Source: CAZBBC01 sp964489835 (GTDB lineage: Bacteria; Calditrichota; Calditrichia; JAJRVZ01). From it: 27,005 bases of DNA. Below are positions 1 to 6,303 of the stretch, piece by piece. The stretch is from contig CAZBBC010000051.1 of NCBI GenBank assembly GCA_964489835.1, positions 1 to 27,005 of the forward strand. Direction: 5' to 3'. Each line of letters starts with the position of its first letter. Within the stretch, counting starts at the first letter, position 1. The notes beneath the pieces were generated by a model. It saw only the letters and a list, made by a program, of their open reading frames with translations, was not told the origin of the DNA and did no database searches. Both the position numbers and the translations under genes were made by a program.

Positions 1-240
1 TGCAGCAAAGCCGCGCAGAAGCTCAATATCAAGACCCAGATCCTGACTCACGGTTTTTTTTACTTCTTTTTTTACCTCTTTTTCCGGTACTGGGGGAACC
101 AGGGAATCGGGTTTATAATCCGTAAAAAAATCACGCCAGCTGTCAGCAACCGATTCTGGTGATTCAAGAAACTGACGATACATTTCATCAATCAACCATG
201 TATTCGGCCCGAAATAGATTTCATCTTTTTTATCCGACAT
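1..240 (-). CDS. kgd: 2-oxoglutarate dehydrogenase E1 / Kgd-type multifunctional enzyme, N-terminal part
   Basis: Only the first 80 codons lie in the window; the gene runs off the left edge. The protein starts MSDKKDEIYFGPNTWLIDEM and continues with YRQFLESPESVADSWRDFF, the conserved N-terminal helix of 2-oxoglutarate dehydrogenase E1 (FGPN-WL-DEMY-QFL-P-SV-SW-FF). A charged Lys/Glu/Pro linker follows, then DIELLRGFAA. In actinobacterial Kgd/OdhA an LRG-AA segment opens the fused E2-like succinyltransferase domain, so the fused multifunctional form is more likely than plain SucA; that is inference, because the E2 and E1 domains are outside the window. It would decarboxylate 2-oxoglutarate in the TCA cycle in the cytoplasm. 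The ATG at 238-240 is chosen because the conserved block begins at once after it; the ribosome site is weak (GAAG). Confidence 0.85.
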   Translation of the reverse strand, partial: MSDKKDEIYFGPNTWLIDEMYRQFLESPESVADSWRDFFTDYKPDSLVPPVPEKEVKKEVKKTVSQDLGLDIELLRGFAA

Positions 241-280
241 AATAAAATCTTCGCTCTAATATATTTAATTTCAGCAAGTT

Positions 281-462
281 AGAACTATTTATAAACCACG
301 AAGAAGATCCTTCGACCTAGCGGTCTTCAGGACAGGCTCCGGACACGAAGATATTTCTATTGAAGTTAAATAAAAATATACATAATTAAATTTTGAGCAG
401 GAATTTTATTTAAATTACAATCTAAATAATTGATATTATTAGACCTCCGTGCTCTTCGTGGT
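281..462. repeat. MITE-like inverted repeat element, copy 1
   Basis: The left end reads AGAACTATTTATAAACCACG followed by AAG, and the right end is CTTCGTGGT at about 454-462. The left end is the reverse complement of the right end seen in the copy at 6072-6250 (CTTCGTGGTT followed by TATGAATAGTTCAG). This shows the element has inverted ends longer than the ACCACGAAG core. A different repeat (310-336) sits inside it. Related copies are at 2809, 3275 and 6072. Confidence 0.6.
310..336 (+). repeat. 27-bp dispersed repeat, copy 1
   Basis: A 27-bp stretch starting CTTCGACCTA and ending TCTTCAGGACAGG. It recurs in inverted orientation at 7922-7948 with one difference. It contains a short internal palindrome (GACC..GGTC). 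It is nested in the larger inverted repeat element at 281-462. Confidence 0.6.
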
Positions 463-719
463 GCACACCGCTGGATACTGATTATTGAACAATTCTTTTT
501 CTACAAAAACAAATCAGCGATCACGCTTATTCCTTACCAACCGTCTCAACCCTTAAGAAAATCACCATAAATTAACCCAAATTTGTAATCAATCCAACAT
601 TTAAACCATAAGTTCCTCTCCCTAAGGAATCTTATGCCGCACATTTTATGTTTAAAATTTTAATCACACAAATGAAACCGAGGCTTTTATGCAACATAGC
701 AGACGAATAATCCCCTCTA

Positions 720-959
720 TCACGGATAATCCAGAAATCTGCTCTGTGGATTACTATTATACCAATCAAACCATCGTGTTGATGTTGAATTCAATTCCTC
801 AAGTTTTCTGTCGGCATAGTTACCAATGATGCAGGTGAGACCATCCTGACCGGCGACATGAATATCCCTGAATTTTTCATCGGCAATGTCATGACGGGTG
901 AGTACGTTAAGCGGGTAGGCACGGGTATCCCCCATGAGAGTCGTTTCAACAACGGTATA
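720..959 (-). pseudogene. Remnant of a DUF3179-family gene with the middle missing
   Basis: The open frame reads YTVVETTLMGDTRAYPLNVL and goes on with TRHDIADEKF. This resembles the DUF3179 signature in which a G-ARAYPL-IL-H-I-ND block precedes a CPLC segment. It then jumps to a tail, STRWFDWYNSNPQSRFL, that resembles the C-terminal W-W-P-T end of the same family. Intact members are several hundred residues long; here only about 80 codons remain and the central region, including the Cys-containing segment, is absent. An in-frame stop (960-962) lies just upstream of the homologous part and there is no clear ribosome site. I read this as an internally deleted, dead gene. The family assignment is from memory of the motif, so it is moderately uncertain; a short spurious frame is the alternative. 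Confidence 0.45.
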
Positions 960-976
960 TTATTTTAAAACAGAAC

Positions 977-1010
977 AAAAAAAAACCGAAAATAAACAAT
1001 ATTTTCGGTT
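977..1010 (-). terminator. Rho-independent terminator of the small gene at 1060-1224
   Basis: An 11-bp perfect stem (984-994 with 1000-1010, AACCGAAAATA and its complement) has a 5-nt loop. On the minus strand it is followed by a run of nine T (977-985). It lies 50 bp past the stop codon of the small minus-strand gene, which supports that gene being transcribed on its own. Confidence 0.8.
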
Positions 1011-1059
1011 TCTGTATGACTCATATTTCCTTAAGGCTGGAAATTAAGATCGACTTTAT

Positions 1060-1224
1060 TTAGTCGATGATTGATTTTGTCAATACGATCAGAGCCGGTT
1101 TTAATTTTAACGAAAAGCTATTCGCTAATCTTTTATATACATCCGCCAAATCAGCGACAATAATATAGGCAAAAGGTACTACATATGCCAGTATAACTAA
1201 TCCAATAATGACATCCTTTATCAT
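1060..1224 (-). CDS. Small single-span membrane protein, 54 aa, unknown
   Basis: The frame starts MIKDVIIGLVILAYVVPFAY and continues IIVADLADVYKRL, ending KPALIVLTKSIID. Residues about 5-25 form one hydrophobic membrane segment, followed by a basic, amphipathic tail. The start is supported by a clear ribosome site (TTAGGAG, six bases before the ATG), and a strong terminator follows the stop. I do not recognise a family. It stands alone between repeats and is not in an operon. The ribosome site, membrane segment and terminator together make it a likely real gene although it is very short; it could be a small stress or regulatory membrane peptide, but nothing in the sequence decides this. Confidence 0.6.
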   Translation of the reverse strand: MIKDVIIGLVILAYVVPFAYIIVADLADVYKRLANSFSLKLKPALIVLTKSIID

Positions 1225-1714
1225 TCCAATCTCCTAACTTTTACCAGTCTTCTACGTTCAGAAAATATGAAAAGTTTCAAAAAAGTCTTTAAACCTATCA
1301 ATAACCGGGAAAATCGTAGATTAATTCCCATTGCTTGTCATTTTGAATCATAAATGTGCGGTTAAAAATAAATAATTAGCTTTTTTACTCCATAAAAAAA
1401 AAGACAGTCATCAATAATTATAAGAGATTGCTTCGTCCCGCCAGCGGGCGGGCAGGCTACTCATTCTTCGTGACTCGCAATGACGGTGTCGATATCGTCA
1501 TTGCAAGCGTCAGCGTCAGCCCCGGCTGATCCGAGGCGGAAAGCAATCTAATTGATTATAACGGAGTAAAGTACATAATCTGTAAAATAATTTAAGTTTT
1601 AACCGGACACTCAAGATTTTGAAAATTTTTTTCAAACATATATTGATAAATCTGTATATTTTGGACTGATTATTGTTAAACAAAACCGCTTAATTTAATG
1701 CAAAAAAAGGATGA
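1225..1714. other. Non-coding region between the small gene and purC
   Basis: AT-rich DNA with a 125-bp GC-rich palindromic repeat (1425-1549). No gene is visible on either strand. I looked for a purine riboswitch upstream of purC and saw no recognisable one. Confidence 0.5.
1425..1549. repeat. AGATTGCTT palindromic intergenic repeat, long copy
   Basis: It is bounded by AGATTGCTTCG and its inverse AAGCAATCT, with internal TCGCAATGACG and CGTCATTGC arms. This resembles the widespread palindromic repeats built on ATTGCTTCG...CGCAATGACG found in many bacterial genomes. A GC-rich hairpin (CCCGCCAGCGGGCGGG, about 1437-1452) interrupts the left arm. Shorter relatives lie at 6094-6142 and 14845-14903. 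Confidence 0.6.
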
Positions 1715-1717
1715 ATG

Positions 1718-2743
1718 ATGGGAAGTGTGAAAGACTTAAAAGTAATAAAGTCAGCACAGGCTGATATTCCGGGGATTGGTCATTTTCATTTTTCGGATCG
1801 TTATTCGGTGTTTGATTGGGGCGAAATGCCGGATCTGATAACAAACAAGGGAAAAGCGCTTTGTATGATGAGTGCCTATTTCTTTGAAAAATTGGAAGAG
1901 ACAGGTATCTCCACACATTACCGGGGGCTGTTTGAAGGGGGAACAGTGAAACACCTGACCGATCTTTCCACACCCTTAGATACAATGGAAGTATCTCTGG
2001 TGAGAGTACTCAGTCCGGCAACAGGCACAGGGAATTATGATTATTCAATTTATAACTCCGAACTAACAAATTTACTGATACCTTTAGAAATTATTTACCG
2101 AAATTCGCTACCTGCCGGTTCCAGTGTTTTTAGAAGACTGGAGGATGGCAGCCTTTTGATAGATGAGATTGGTTTGACTCATTTGCCACAACCCAACGAT
2201 GTTCTCGAAAAACCCATTCTCGATGTATCTACCAAACTGGAAATAACCGATCGTTACCTTTCCTGGAAAGAAGCCCAGGAAATCTCTGCCCTCACAGACG
2301 CAGAGCTGAAAAAATTAAAAGAAACAACATACAGAATTAACGCATTAATAACGGAGCACGCCTCCCGTGCAGGATTGGTCAATGAGGATGGAAAAGTTGA
2401 ATTCGCTTTTGATGAGCAACGGCGGTTAATGCTGGTTGATGTTCTTGGGACACCGGATGAATGTCGTTTTACCCATAATAATATTCCGGTTAGTAAAGAG
2501 GTAGCCCGGATTCACTATCGAAAATCCGATTGGTATCAGGCAGTTGAACAAGCAAAGAAAGAAGACCGTGCCCACTGGAAAGATCGGGTGACAACGCCTC
2601 CACCCAAACTCCCCGCCCGACTATTCGAACTGGTATCATATCTGTATCAAAGTTCCTGTAACGAGATCACCAGGAAGCAATGGTTCCCGGCTCCGCCGCT
2701 TTCAGATATTTTAAAAGAATTGCAGGAACATTTGGACGATTAA
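1718..2743 (+). CDS. purC: Phosphoribosylaminoimidazole-succinocarboxamide synthase
   Basis: SAICAR synthetase joins L-aspartate to CAIR using ATP, a step of purine biosynthesis in the cytoplasm. The N-terminus (GSVKDLKVI) carries the K-D nucleotide-loop motif of the family, followed by HFHFSDRYSVFDWGEMPDLI, equivalent to the F-DR-S-FD--MPD-I block. Further on are N-GKAL--MSAYFFEKL, LEIIYRNSLPAGSS (substrate-binding E-R--GS) and a late MLVDVLGTPDECRF block matching the D-LGTPDE signature. At 341 aa it is longer than the usual 240-300 aa; the extra length is a C-terminal tail with HWKDRV and PPPKLP. Two ATGs occur (1715 and 1718). The second is preferred because AAAAAGG ends seven bases before it. 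No other pur gene is adjacent, so it is probably monocistronic. Confidence 0.9.
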   Translation: MGSVKDLKVIKSAQADIPGIGHFHFSDRYSVFDWGEMPDLITNKGKALCMMSAYFFEKLEETGISTHYRGLFEGGTVKHLTDLSTPLDTMEVSLVRVLSPATGTGNYDYSIYNSELTNLLIPLEIIYRNSLPAGSSVFRRLEDGSLLIDEIGLTHLPQPNDVLEKPILDVSTKLEITDRYLSWKEAQEISALTDAELKKLKETTYRINALITEHASRAGLVNEDGKVEFAFDEQRRLMLVDVLGTPDECRFTHNNIPVSKEVARIHYRKSDWYQAVEQAKKEDRAHWKDRVTTPPPKLPARLFELVSYLYQSSCNEITRKQWFPAPPLSDILKELQEHLDD

Positions 2744-2808
2744 ATGGGTTCTGAGAATATAGGAGCAGTTAAAAAATTGATGGTTGATTTACTAATTACA
2801 TTTTTACT

Positions 2809-2892
2809 CTGATATTTGTATAAACCACGAAGCACGCGAAGGACACGAAGATTTTTTATAGTTATAATTATACCTTCGTGATCTTCGTGGTT
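2809..2892. repeat. MITE-like inverted repeat element, copy 2 (short)
   Basis: Runs from CTGATATTTGTATAAACCAC to CTTCGTGGTT. The inner ends AACCACGAAG (2823-2832) and CTTCGTGGTT (2883-2892) are perfect inverse copies and could form a hairpin in RNA. The 9-base unit NNCACGAAG recurs within the left arm. This is the shortest of the four copies, with only an AT-rich centre. Confidence 0.65.
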
Positions 2893-2969
2893 AGTTTTCG
2901 AAATTGTATTGCAAATTATGATTGTATATCAGTATAAAATATCAGTCAATAAAAGGAGGATAAAAATAT

Positions 2970-3176
2970 ATGCAGGAGAAAACAATAAAAGTTCCCAATA
3001 TCAGCTGCGGGCATTGTGTCCGAACCATTGAAACCGAAGTCAGCATGCTTGACCATGTCCTTTCGGTTAAAGCCGATGAAGAAAGTAAAATGGTGGAAAT
3101 TGCCTGGGACGAACCCCAAAAATGGCAAAATATAAAATCATTATTAGAAGAAATAAACTACCCGCCTGAGGAATAA
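2970..3176 (+). CDS. CopZ-like heavy-metal-associated (HMA) metallochaperone
   Basis: A 68-residue single HMA domain. The metal-binding loop is PNISCGHC, so Cys13 and Cys16 form the CxxC pair. The rest follows the beta-alpha-beta pattern of CopZ/Atx1 proteins (CVRTIETEVSMLDHV, then VKADEESKMVEIAWDE). It would bind Cu(I) in the cytoplasm and deliver it to a P-type ATPase, and the CopA gene lies 241 bp downstream on the same strand. The start has an excellent ribosome site (AGGAGG, 10 bases before the ATG). The domain lacks the usual Met of MxCxxC (it has Ile-Ser), which is common in short chaperones. Specificity for copper is inferred from the neighbour. Confidence 0.85.
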   Translation: MQEKTIKVPNISCGHCVRTIETEVSMLDHVLSVKADEESKMVEIAWDEPQKWQNIKSLLEEINYPPEE

Positions 3177-3274
3177 TTGTGGTCCAAACCAGGACCTCGA
3201 AGAGCCCAGTGCTCGCCCTTCGTGCGAGCGAAGGCCTCTGGCTGTTTAAAAAAAGAACGAATATATAAAATAAA
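3177..3274. repeat. GC-rich hairpin between the chaperone gene and copA
   Basis: This spacer contains GCTCGC (3211-3216) and GCGAGC (3224-3229) as the arms of a hairpin, overlapping a second possible pairing CCTTCG/CGAAGG. No T-run follows directly, so it is not a clear terminator. It may be another repeat remnant or a weak attenuator between the two copper genes. Confidence 0.35.
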
Positions 3275-3414
3275 TACCACGAAGGTCACGAAGATCTTAT
3301 ATTTACTATTCTTTTATCTAAAGCGAAGTCAACTCTATTATTATAATAAGTTCCCAAAAAAACTTCGTGTTCTTCGTGCACTTCGTGGTTAGTGAATAGA
3401 TCAGATTATATATC
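3275..3414. repeat. MITE-like inverted repeat element, copy 3
   Basis: Left end TACCACGAAG followed by GTCACGAAG; right end CTTCGTGTTCTTCGTG and CTTCGTGGTT, then the flank AGTGAATAGATCAGATTA. That flank is shared with the copy at 6072-6250 (TATGAATAGTTCAGATTA), so it belongs to the element rather than to the local sequence. The element ends only a few bases before the copA start codon. Confidence 0.6.
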
Positions 3415-3417
3415 AAA

Positions 3418-5706
3418 ATGCATAAAATAACCACAGAATCTCTAAATTTACCGGTCACCGGTATGACCTGCGCCAATTGTTCGGCGACTATCGAACGGGT
3501 GCTTAAAAAACAGGAGGGTATATTAGAGGTATCAGCCAATTATGCCAATGAGAATGTTCAGATCAGTTTTATTCCAACCGTCATAAACCGGAAGGCGATT
3601 GTCGAAGGGATTGAAAAAGCGGGTTATGGGGTCGCCCAAACAGAACAGCCCGGATTAACAGCCGAGGAGGCGATAGATGTTTCTCGTGAGAAGGAAATCC
3701 GAAAACAAACCCATCGATTTTGGACCGGTGTTGTCTTTACACTTCCCTTATTTCTTTTCAGCATGTCCCGCGATTTTCAGTTACTTGGTGACTGGGCTTA
3801 TCAATGGTGGGCACCCTGGTTAATGCTTATTCTTGCATCACCGGTTCAATTTTATGTAGGTTCTGATTATTATATCCAGGGATATAAATCTTTGCGCAAT
3901 AAATCAGCCAATATGGATGTTTTAGTGGCGATGGGTTCCTCGGTGGCTTATTTTTTCAGTGTATTTGTAACATTTTTTTTATCGGCAGGTATCGATAGTC
4001 TTGGCGAACATGTCTACTTTGAGACGGCAGCCATGATTATTACACTTATTAAACTGGGTAAATTACTCGAGGTGCGTGCGAAGGGAAAAACGGGAAGCGC
4101 TTTAAAAAAACTAATCGGTCTGCGGCCAAAGACAGCACATCTGACCGGCCCGGACGGTGACCGGGATATTCCCATCGAAGCGGTTAACGTGGGAGATCTT
4201 CTGCTGGTCAAACCGGGTGAAAAAATACCGGTTGATGGTGAAATTGTCAAAGGGTACTCCGGTGTGGATGAGAGTATACTCACCGGAGAAAGCATCCCGG
4301 TTGAAAAAGTGGTCGGAGATTCAGTCGTCGGTGCCACCATCAATCTCCATGGTTCGCTGACAATCCGGGCATTAAAAGTTGGTCGGGATACTGTTCTGGC
4401 ACAAATAATCAAACTTGTTCAACAGGCCCAGGGTAGTAAACCACCGATTCAAAGGATTGCCGATCAGGTGGCCGGTTATTTCGTTCCCGCGGTAATAGGC
4501 ATTGCCATCATTGTATTCATTATCTGGTTAATAACTGGTAATGGAGTAACACCGGCTCTGCTTAGATTTACAGCGGTACTGGTTATTGCCTGTCCCTGTG
4601 CGCTCGGATTAGCCACGCCGACCGCTGTAATGGTTGGAACCGGACTGGGTGCTTCTCATGGCATTCTTTTTAAAAATGGTGAAACACTTGAACAGGCACA
4701 GCATCTAAAACATCTTGTATTTGACAAAACCGGAACAATCACCTATGGCCGGCCGGTTGTTGTCGATATTATACCGGCAGCATCTTCCGACCCTGCCGGG
4801 CCTGGTGATCTCAATAATTCTGATCAAATTTTGAGAATAGCTGCCTCCATCGAACGCGCCTCCGAACACCCATTGGCAGCAGCTGTCGTCAAAAAAGCCA
4901 AAGATAAGGCTCTCCCCCTCACGGATCCACAAGACTTTTACGCGTATCCCGGAAAAGGAGTAAAAGCAAAATTTGAGAACCGTTTGATACTGGTTGGTAA
5001 TGAAAAATTTATGATAGAGAATGGTTCGGATATGCAAGGGTTATCATCTGAAGCGGGGAACCTGGAAGAAGAGGCAAAAACGGTTATCTGGATATCTGTG
5101 GATAGCCAGGTGATCGGTTTGATCGCGATAGCAGATACGATCCGTGAAGAGGCTGCCGGAGTAATAGCTGCGCTGAAAAAAAGGAAGATTCAATCAACGA
5201 TTATCAGCGGAGATAATGAAAGAGTCTCACGGACAATAGCCGGTCAAGTTGGCGTTTCAGAATTTATCTCTGGTGTTTTACCTCAGGATAAATCAAAACT
5301 TATAAAAGATTTTCAAAACAAAACAAAGGGCCTGGTGGGGATGATTGGTGATGGTATTAACGATGCGCCGGCTCTGGCCCGGGCCAATATCGGATTTGCC
5401 ATCGGATCCGGTACCGATGTGGCAATGGAAGCTTCTGATATTACACTGGTGCGACCTGATCTGCAGGGTATTTTAAAAGCACTTCAGTTAAGCAAATCCA
5501 CGATGACAATTATTAAACAGAATTTATTCTGGGCTTTTATTTATAATCTTATTTTAATCCCGGTTGCTGCCGGGGTTTTATACCCTTTCTCCATTGTACC
5601 CGATTTTTTACGCAGTCTTCATCCGGTTCTGGCTGCTCTGGCAATGGCTTTCAGTAGCGTTTCTGTGGTTTTAAACAGCCTCCGCCTTAAAAGAATCCAT
5701 CTGTAA
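3418..5706 (+). CDS. copA: Copper-exporting P1B-type ATPase
   Basis: An inner-membrane Cu(I) pump of 762 aa. An N-terminal HMA domain (GMTCANC, Cys18 and Cys21) is followed by paired membrane helices (about 100-230), the actuator loop with TGES, the membrane copper site CPC (Cys392, Cys394), the phosphorylation motif DKTGT (Asp436), the SEHPLA motif of the nucleotide domain, and GDGINDAPA (about 644). The last helices carry YN and M--SS, the residues that define the Cu(I)-specific P1B-1 subgroup. Length is normal for CopA with one HMA domain. The ATG at 3418 is required to keep the HMA domain. There is no clear ribosome site before it; the 28 bases between the repeat core and the ATG are AT-rich. 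Together with the upstream CopZ-like gene it forms a copper-export pair. Confidence 0.93.
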   Translation: MHKITTESLNLPVTGMTCANCSATIERVLKKQEGILEVSANYANENVQISFIPTVINRKAIVEGIEKAGYGVAQTEQPGLTAEEAIDVSREKEIRKQTHRFWTGVVFTLPLFLFSMSRDFQLLGDWAYQWWAPWLMLILASPVQFYVGSDYYIQGYKSLRNKSANMDVLVAMGSSVAYFFSVFVTFFLSAGIDSLGEHVYFETAAMIITLIKLGKLLEVRAKGKTGSALKKLIGLRPKTAHLTGPDGDRDIPIEAVNVGDLLLVKPGEKIPVDGEIVKGYSGVDESILTGESIPVEKVVGDSVVGATINLHGSLTIRALKVGRDTVLAQIIKLVQQAQGSKPPIQRIADQVAGYFVPAVIGIAIIVFIIWLITGNGVTPALLRFTAVLVIACPCALGLATPTAVMVGTGLGASHGILFKNGETLEQAQHLKHLVFDKTGTITYGRPVVVDIIPAASSDPAGPGDLNNSDQILRIAASIERASEHPLAAAVVKKAKDKALPLTDPQDFYAYPGKGVKAKFENRLILVGNEKFMIENGSDMQGLSSEAGNLEEEAKTVIWISVDSQVIGLIAIADTIREEAAGVIAALKKRKIQSTIISGDNERVSRTIAGQVGVSEFISGVLPQDKSKLIKDFQNKTKGLVGMIGDGINDAPALARANIGFAIGSGTDVAMEASDITLVRPDLQGILKALQLSKSTMTIIKQNLFWAFIYNLILIPVAAGVLYPFSIVPDFLRSLHPVLAALAMAFSSVSVVLNSLRLKRIHL

Positions 5707-5712
5707 ACATCC

Positions 5713-6001
5713 TTATTTTTTCCTTAATTCGATATAATCAATGGAAGCGTTTACATCGCTCCCGGAAAATGATTCCGGAAGCGGCAGACCGGCTGATCAT
5801 TTCCAGGTAAGTAGCATTGCTATCAGACCTGATGGTATATTCGGTCGCTTTTTTCTTTCCCGAGAAATAAAAGGTTTCCCAATGTTCTAGATCAGAAAAA
5901 TCTTCCCTGAACAGAATATTCGCTTCCTCCTGCATTGATGATGTAGCCATTGAGGTAAGAAAATAGTGAACAAAGATGAACAAACATTTAAGCAGCATCA
6001 A
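5713..6001 (-). pseudogene. Remnant of a secreted DUF3047-like protein gene
   Basis: The frame opens with a signal-peptide-like stretch (MMLLKCLFIFVHYFLTSMAT), then LFREDFSDLEHWETFYFSGK, KATEYTIRSDSNATYLEM and ISRSAASGIIF. The pattern of W, Y-ty-i, a leucine strand and S-SASG resembles the N-terminal part of DUF3047 (secreted beta-sandwich) proteins, which continue for well over 100 residues more. Here the frame stops after FRERCKRFH. In another frame at the same place it reads SGSDVNASIDYIELRKK and a stop, which looks like the C-terminal strand of a secreted beta-sandwich protein. I infer a gene that has lost its middle and been frame-shifted. Family assignment is tentative. Confidence 0.4.
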
Positions 6002-6071
6002 TTAACACCACGCTGTTTGATAAGATCTATCTAAAAATATAGTACCGGTAAAAGCAATATTCAAAGGGGTG

Positions 6072-6250
6072 AACCACGAAGGACACGAAGTTCACGAATG
6101 ACAGTGCCACTATCGTCATTGCGAGCGTTAGCGAAGCAATCTACTAGTTACATACGGGATCGAAGACATCATTAGTTATTTTTAAATTCAATAAAATTAT
6201 CTTCGTGTTCTTCGAGTCCTTCGTGGTTTATGAATAGTTCAGATTAAATT
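6072..6250. repeat. MITE-like inverted repeat element, copy 4
   Basis: Left end AACCACGAAG followed by GACACGAAG and TTCACGAA, three 9-base units in a row. Right end TCTTCGTGTTCTTCGAGTCC and TTCGTGGTT, then the shared flank TATGAATAGTTCAGATTA. An AGATTGCTT-type repeat (6094-6142) is nested inside. It separates the remnant at 5713-6001 from the PLP-enzyme gene end at 6304. Confidence 0.65.
6094..6142. repeat. AGATTGCTT palindromic repeat, short copy
   Basis: Contains CGTCATTGCGAGCGTTAGCG followed by AAGCAATCT, the right arm of the family seen in full at 1425-1549, preceded by a weak left arm (GAATGAC). It lies inside the inverted repeat element copy 4. Confidence 0.55.
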
Positions 6251-6303
6251 CGAACTTTGATTATATACAGAGCATATAAGAGACAGACCAGTGCCGATTT
6301 AAA

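Larger units (their letters stand above)
241..719. other. Non-coding region upstream of kgd
   Basis: AT-rich leader and intergenic DNA. It holds one copy of the ACCACGAAG repeat element (281-462) with another repeat nested in it. From 463 to 719 I see no gene, RNA or convincing promoter. The kgd promoter must lie here, perhaps within or beyond the repeat. Confidence 0.5.

Noticed and set aside
1550..1714. Purine riboswitch before purC
   Set aside because: No conserved three-way-junction arrangement or expression-platform hairpin could be recognised.
3177..3392. A 71-codon plus-strand frame between the chaperone and copA
   Set aside because: It is built almost entirely from the hairpin and inverted repeat element, has no ribosome site and no protein-like composition.
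4014..4412. A 132-codon frame antisense to copA
   Set aside because: It lies wholly inside a strongly conserved gene and is a by-product of its codon use.
281..6250. CRISPR-like array from the repeated ACCACGAAG/CTTCGTGGT units
   Set aside because: Copies are far apart and in inverse pairs, spacing is irregular, there are no equal-length spacers and no cas genes.
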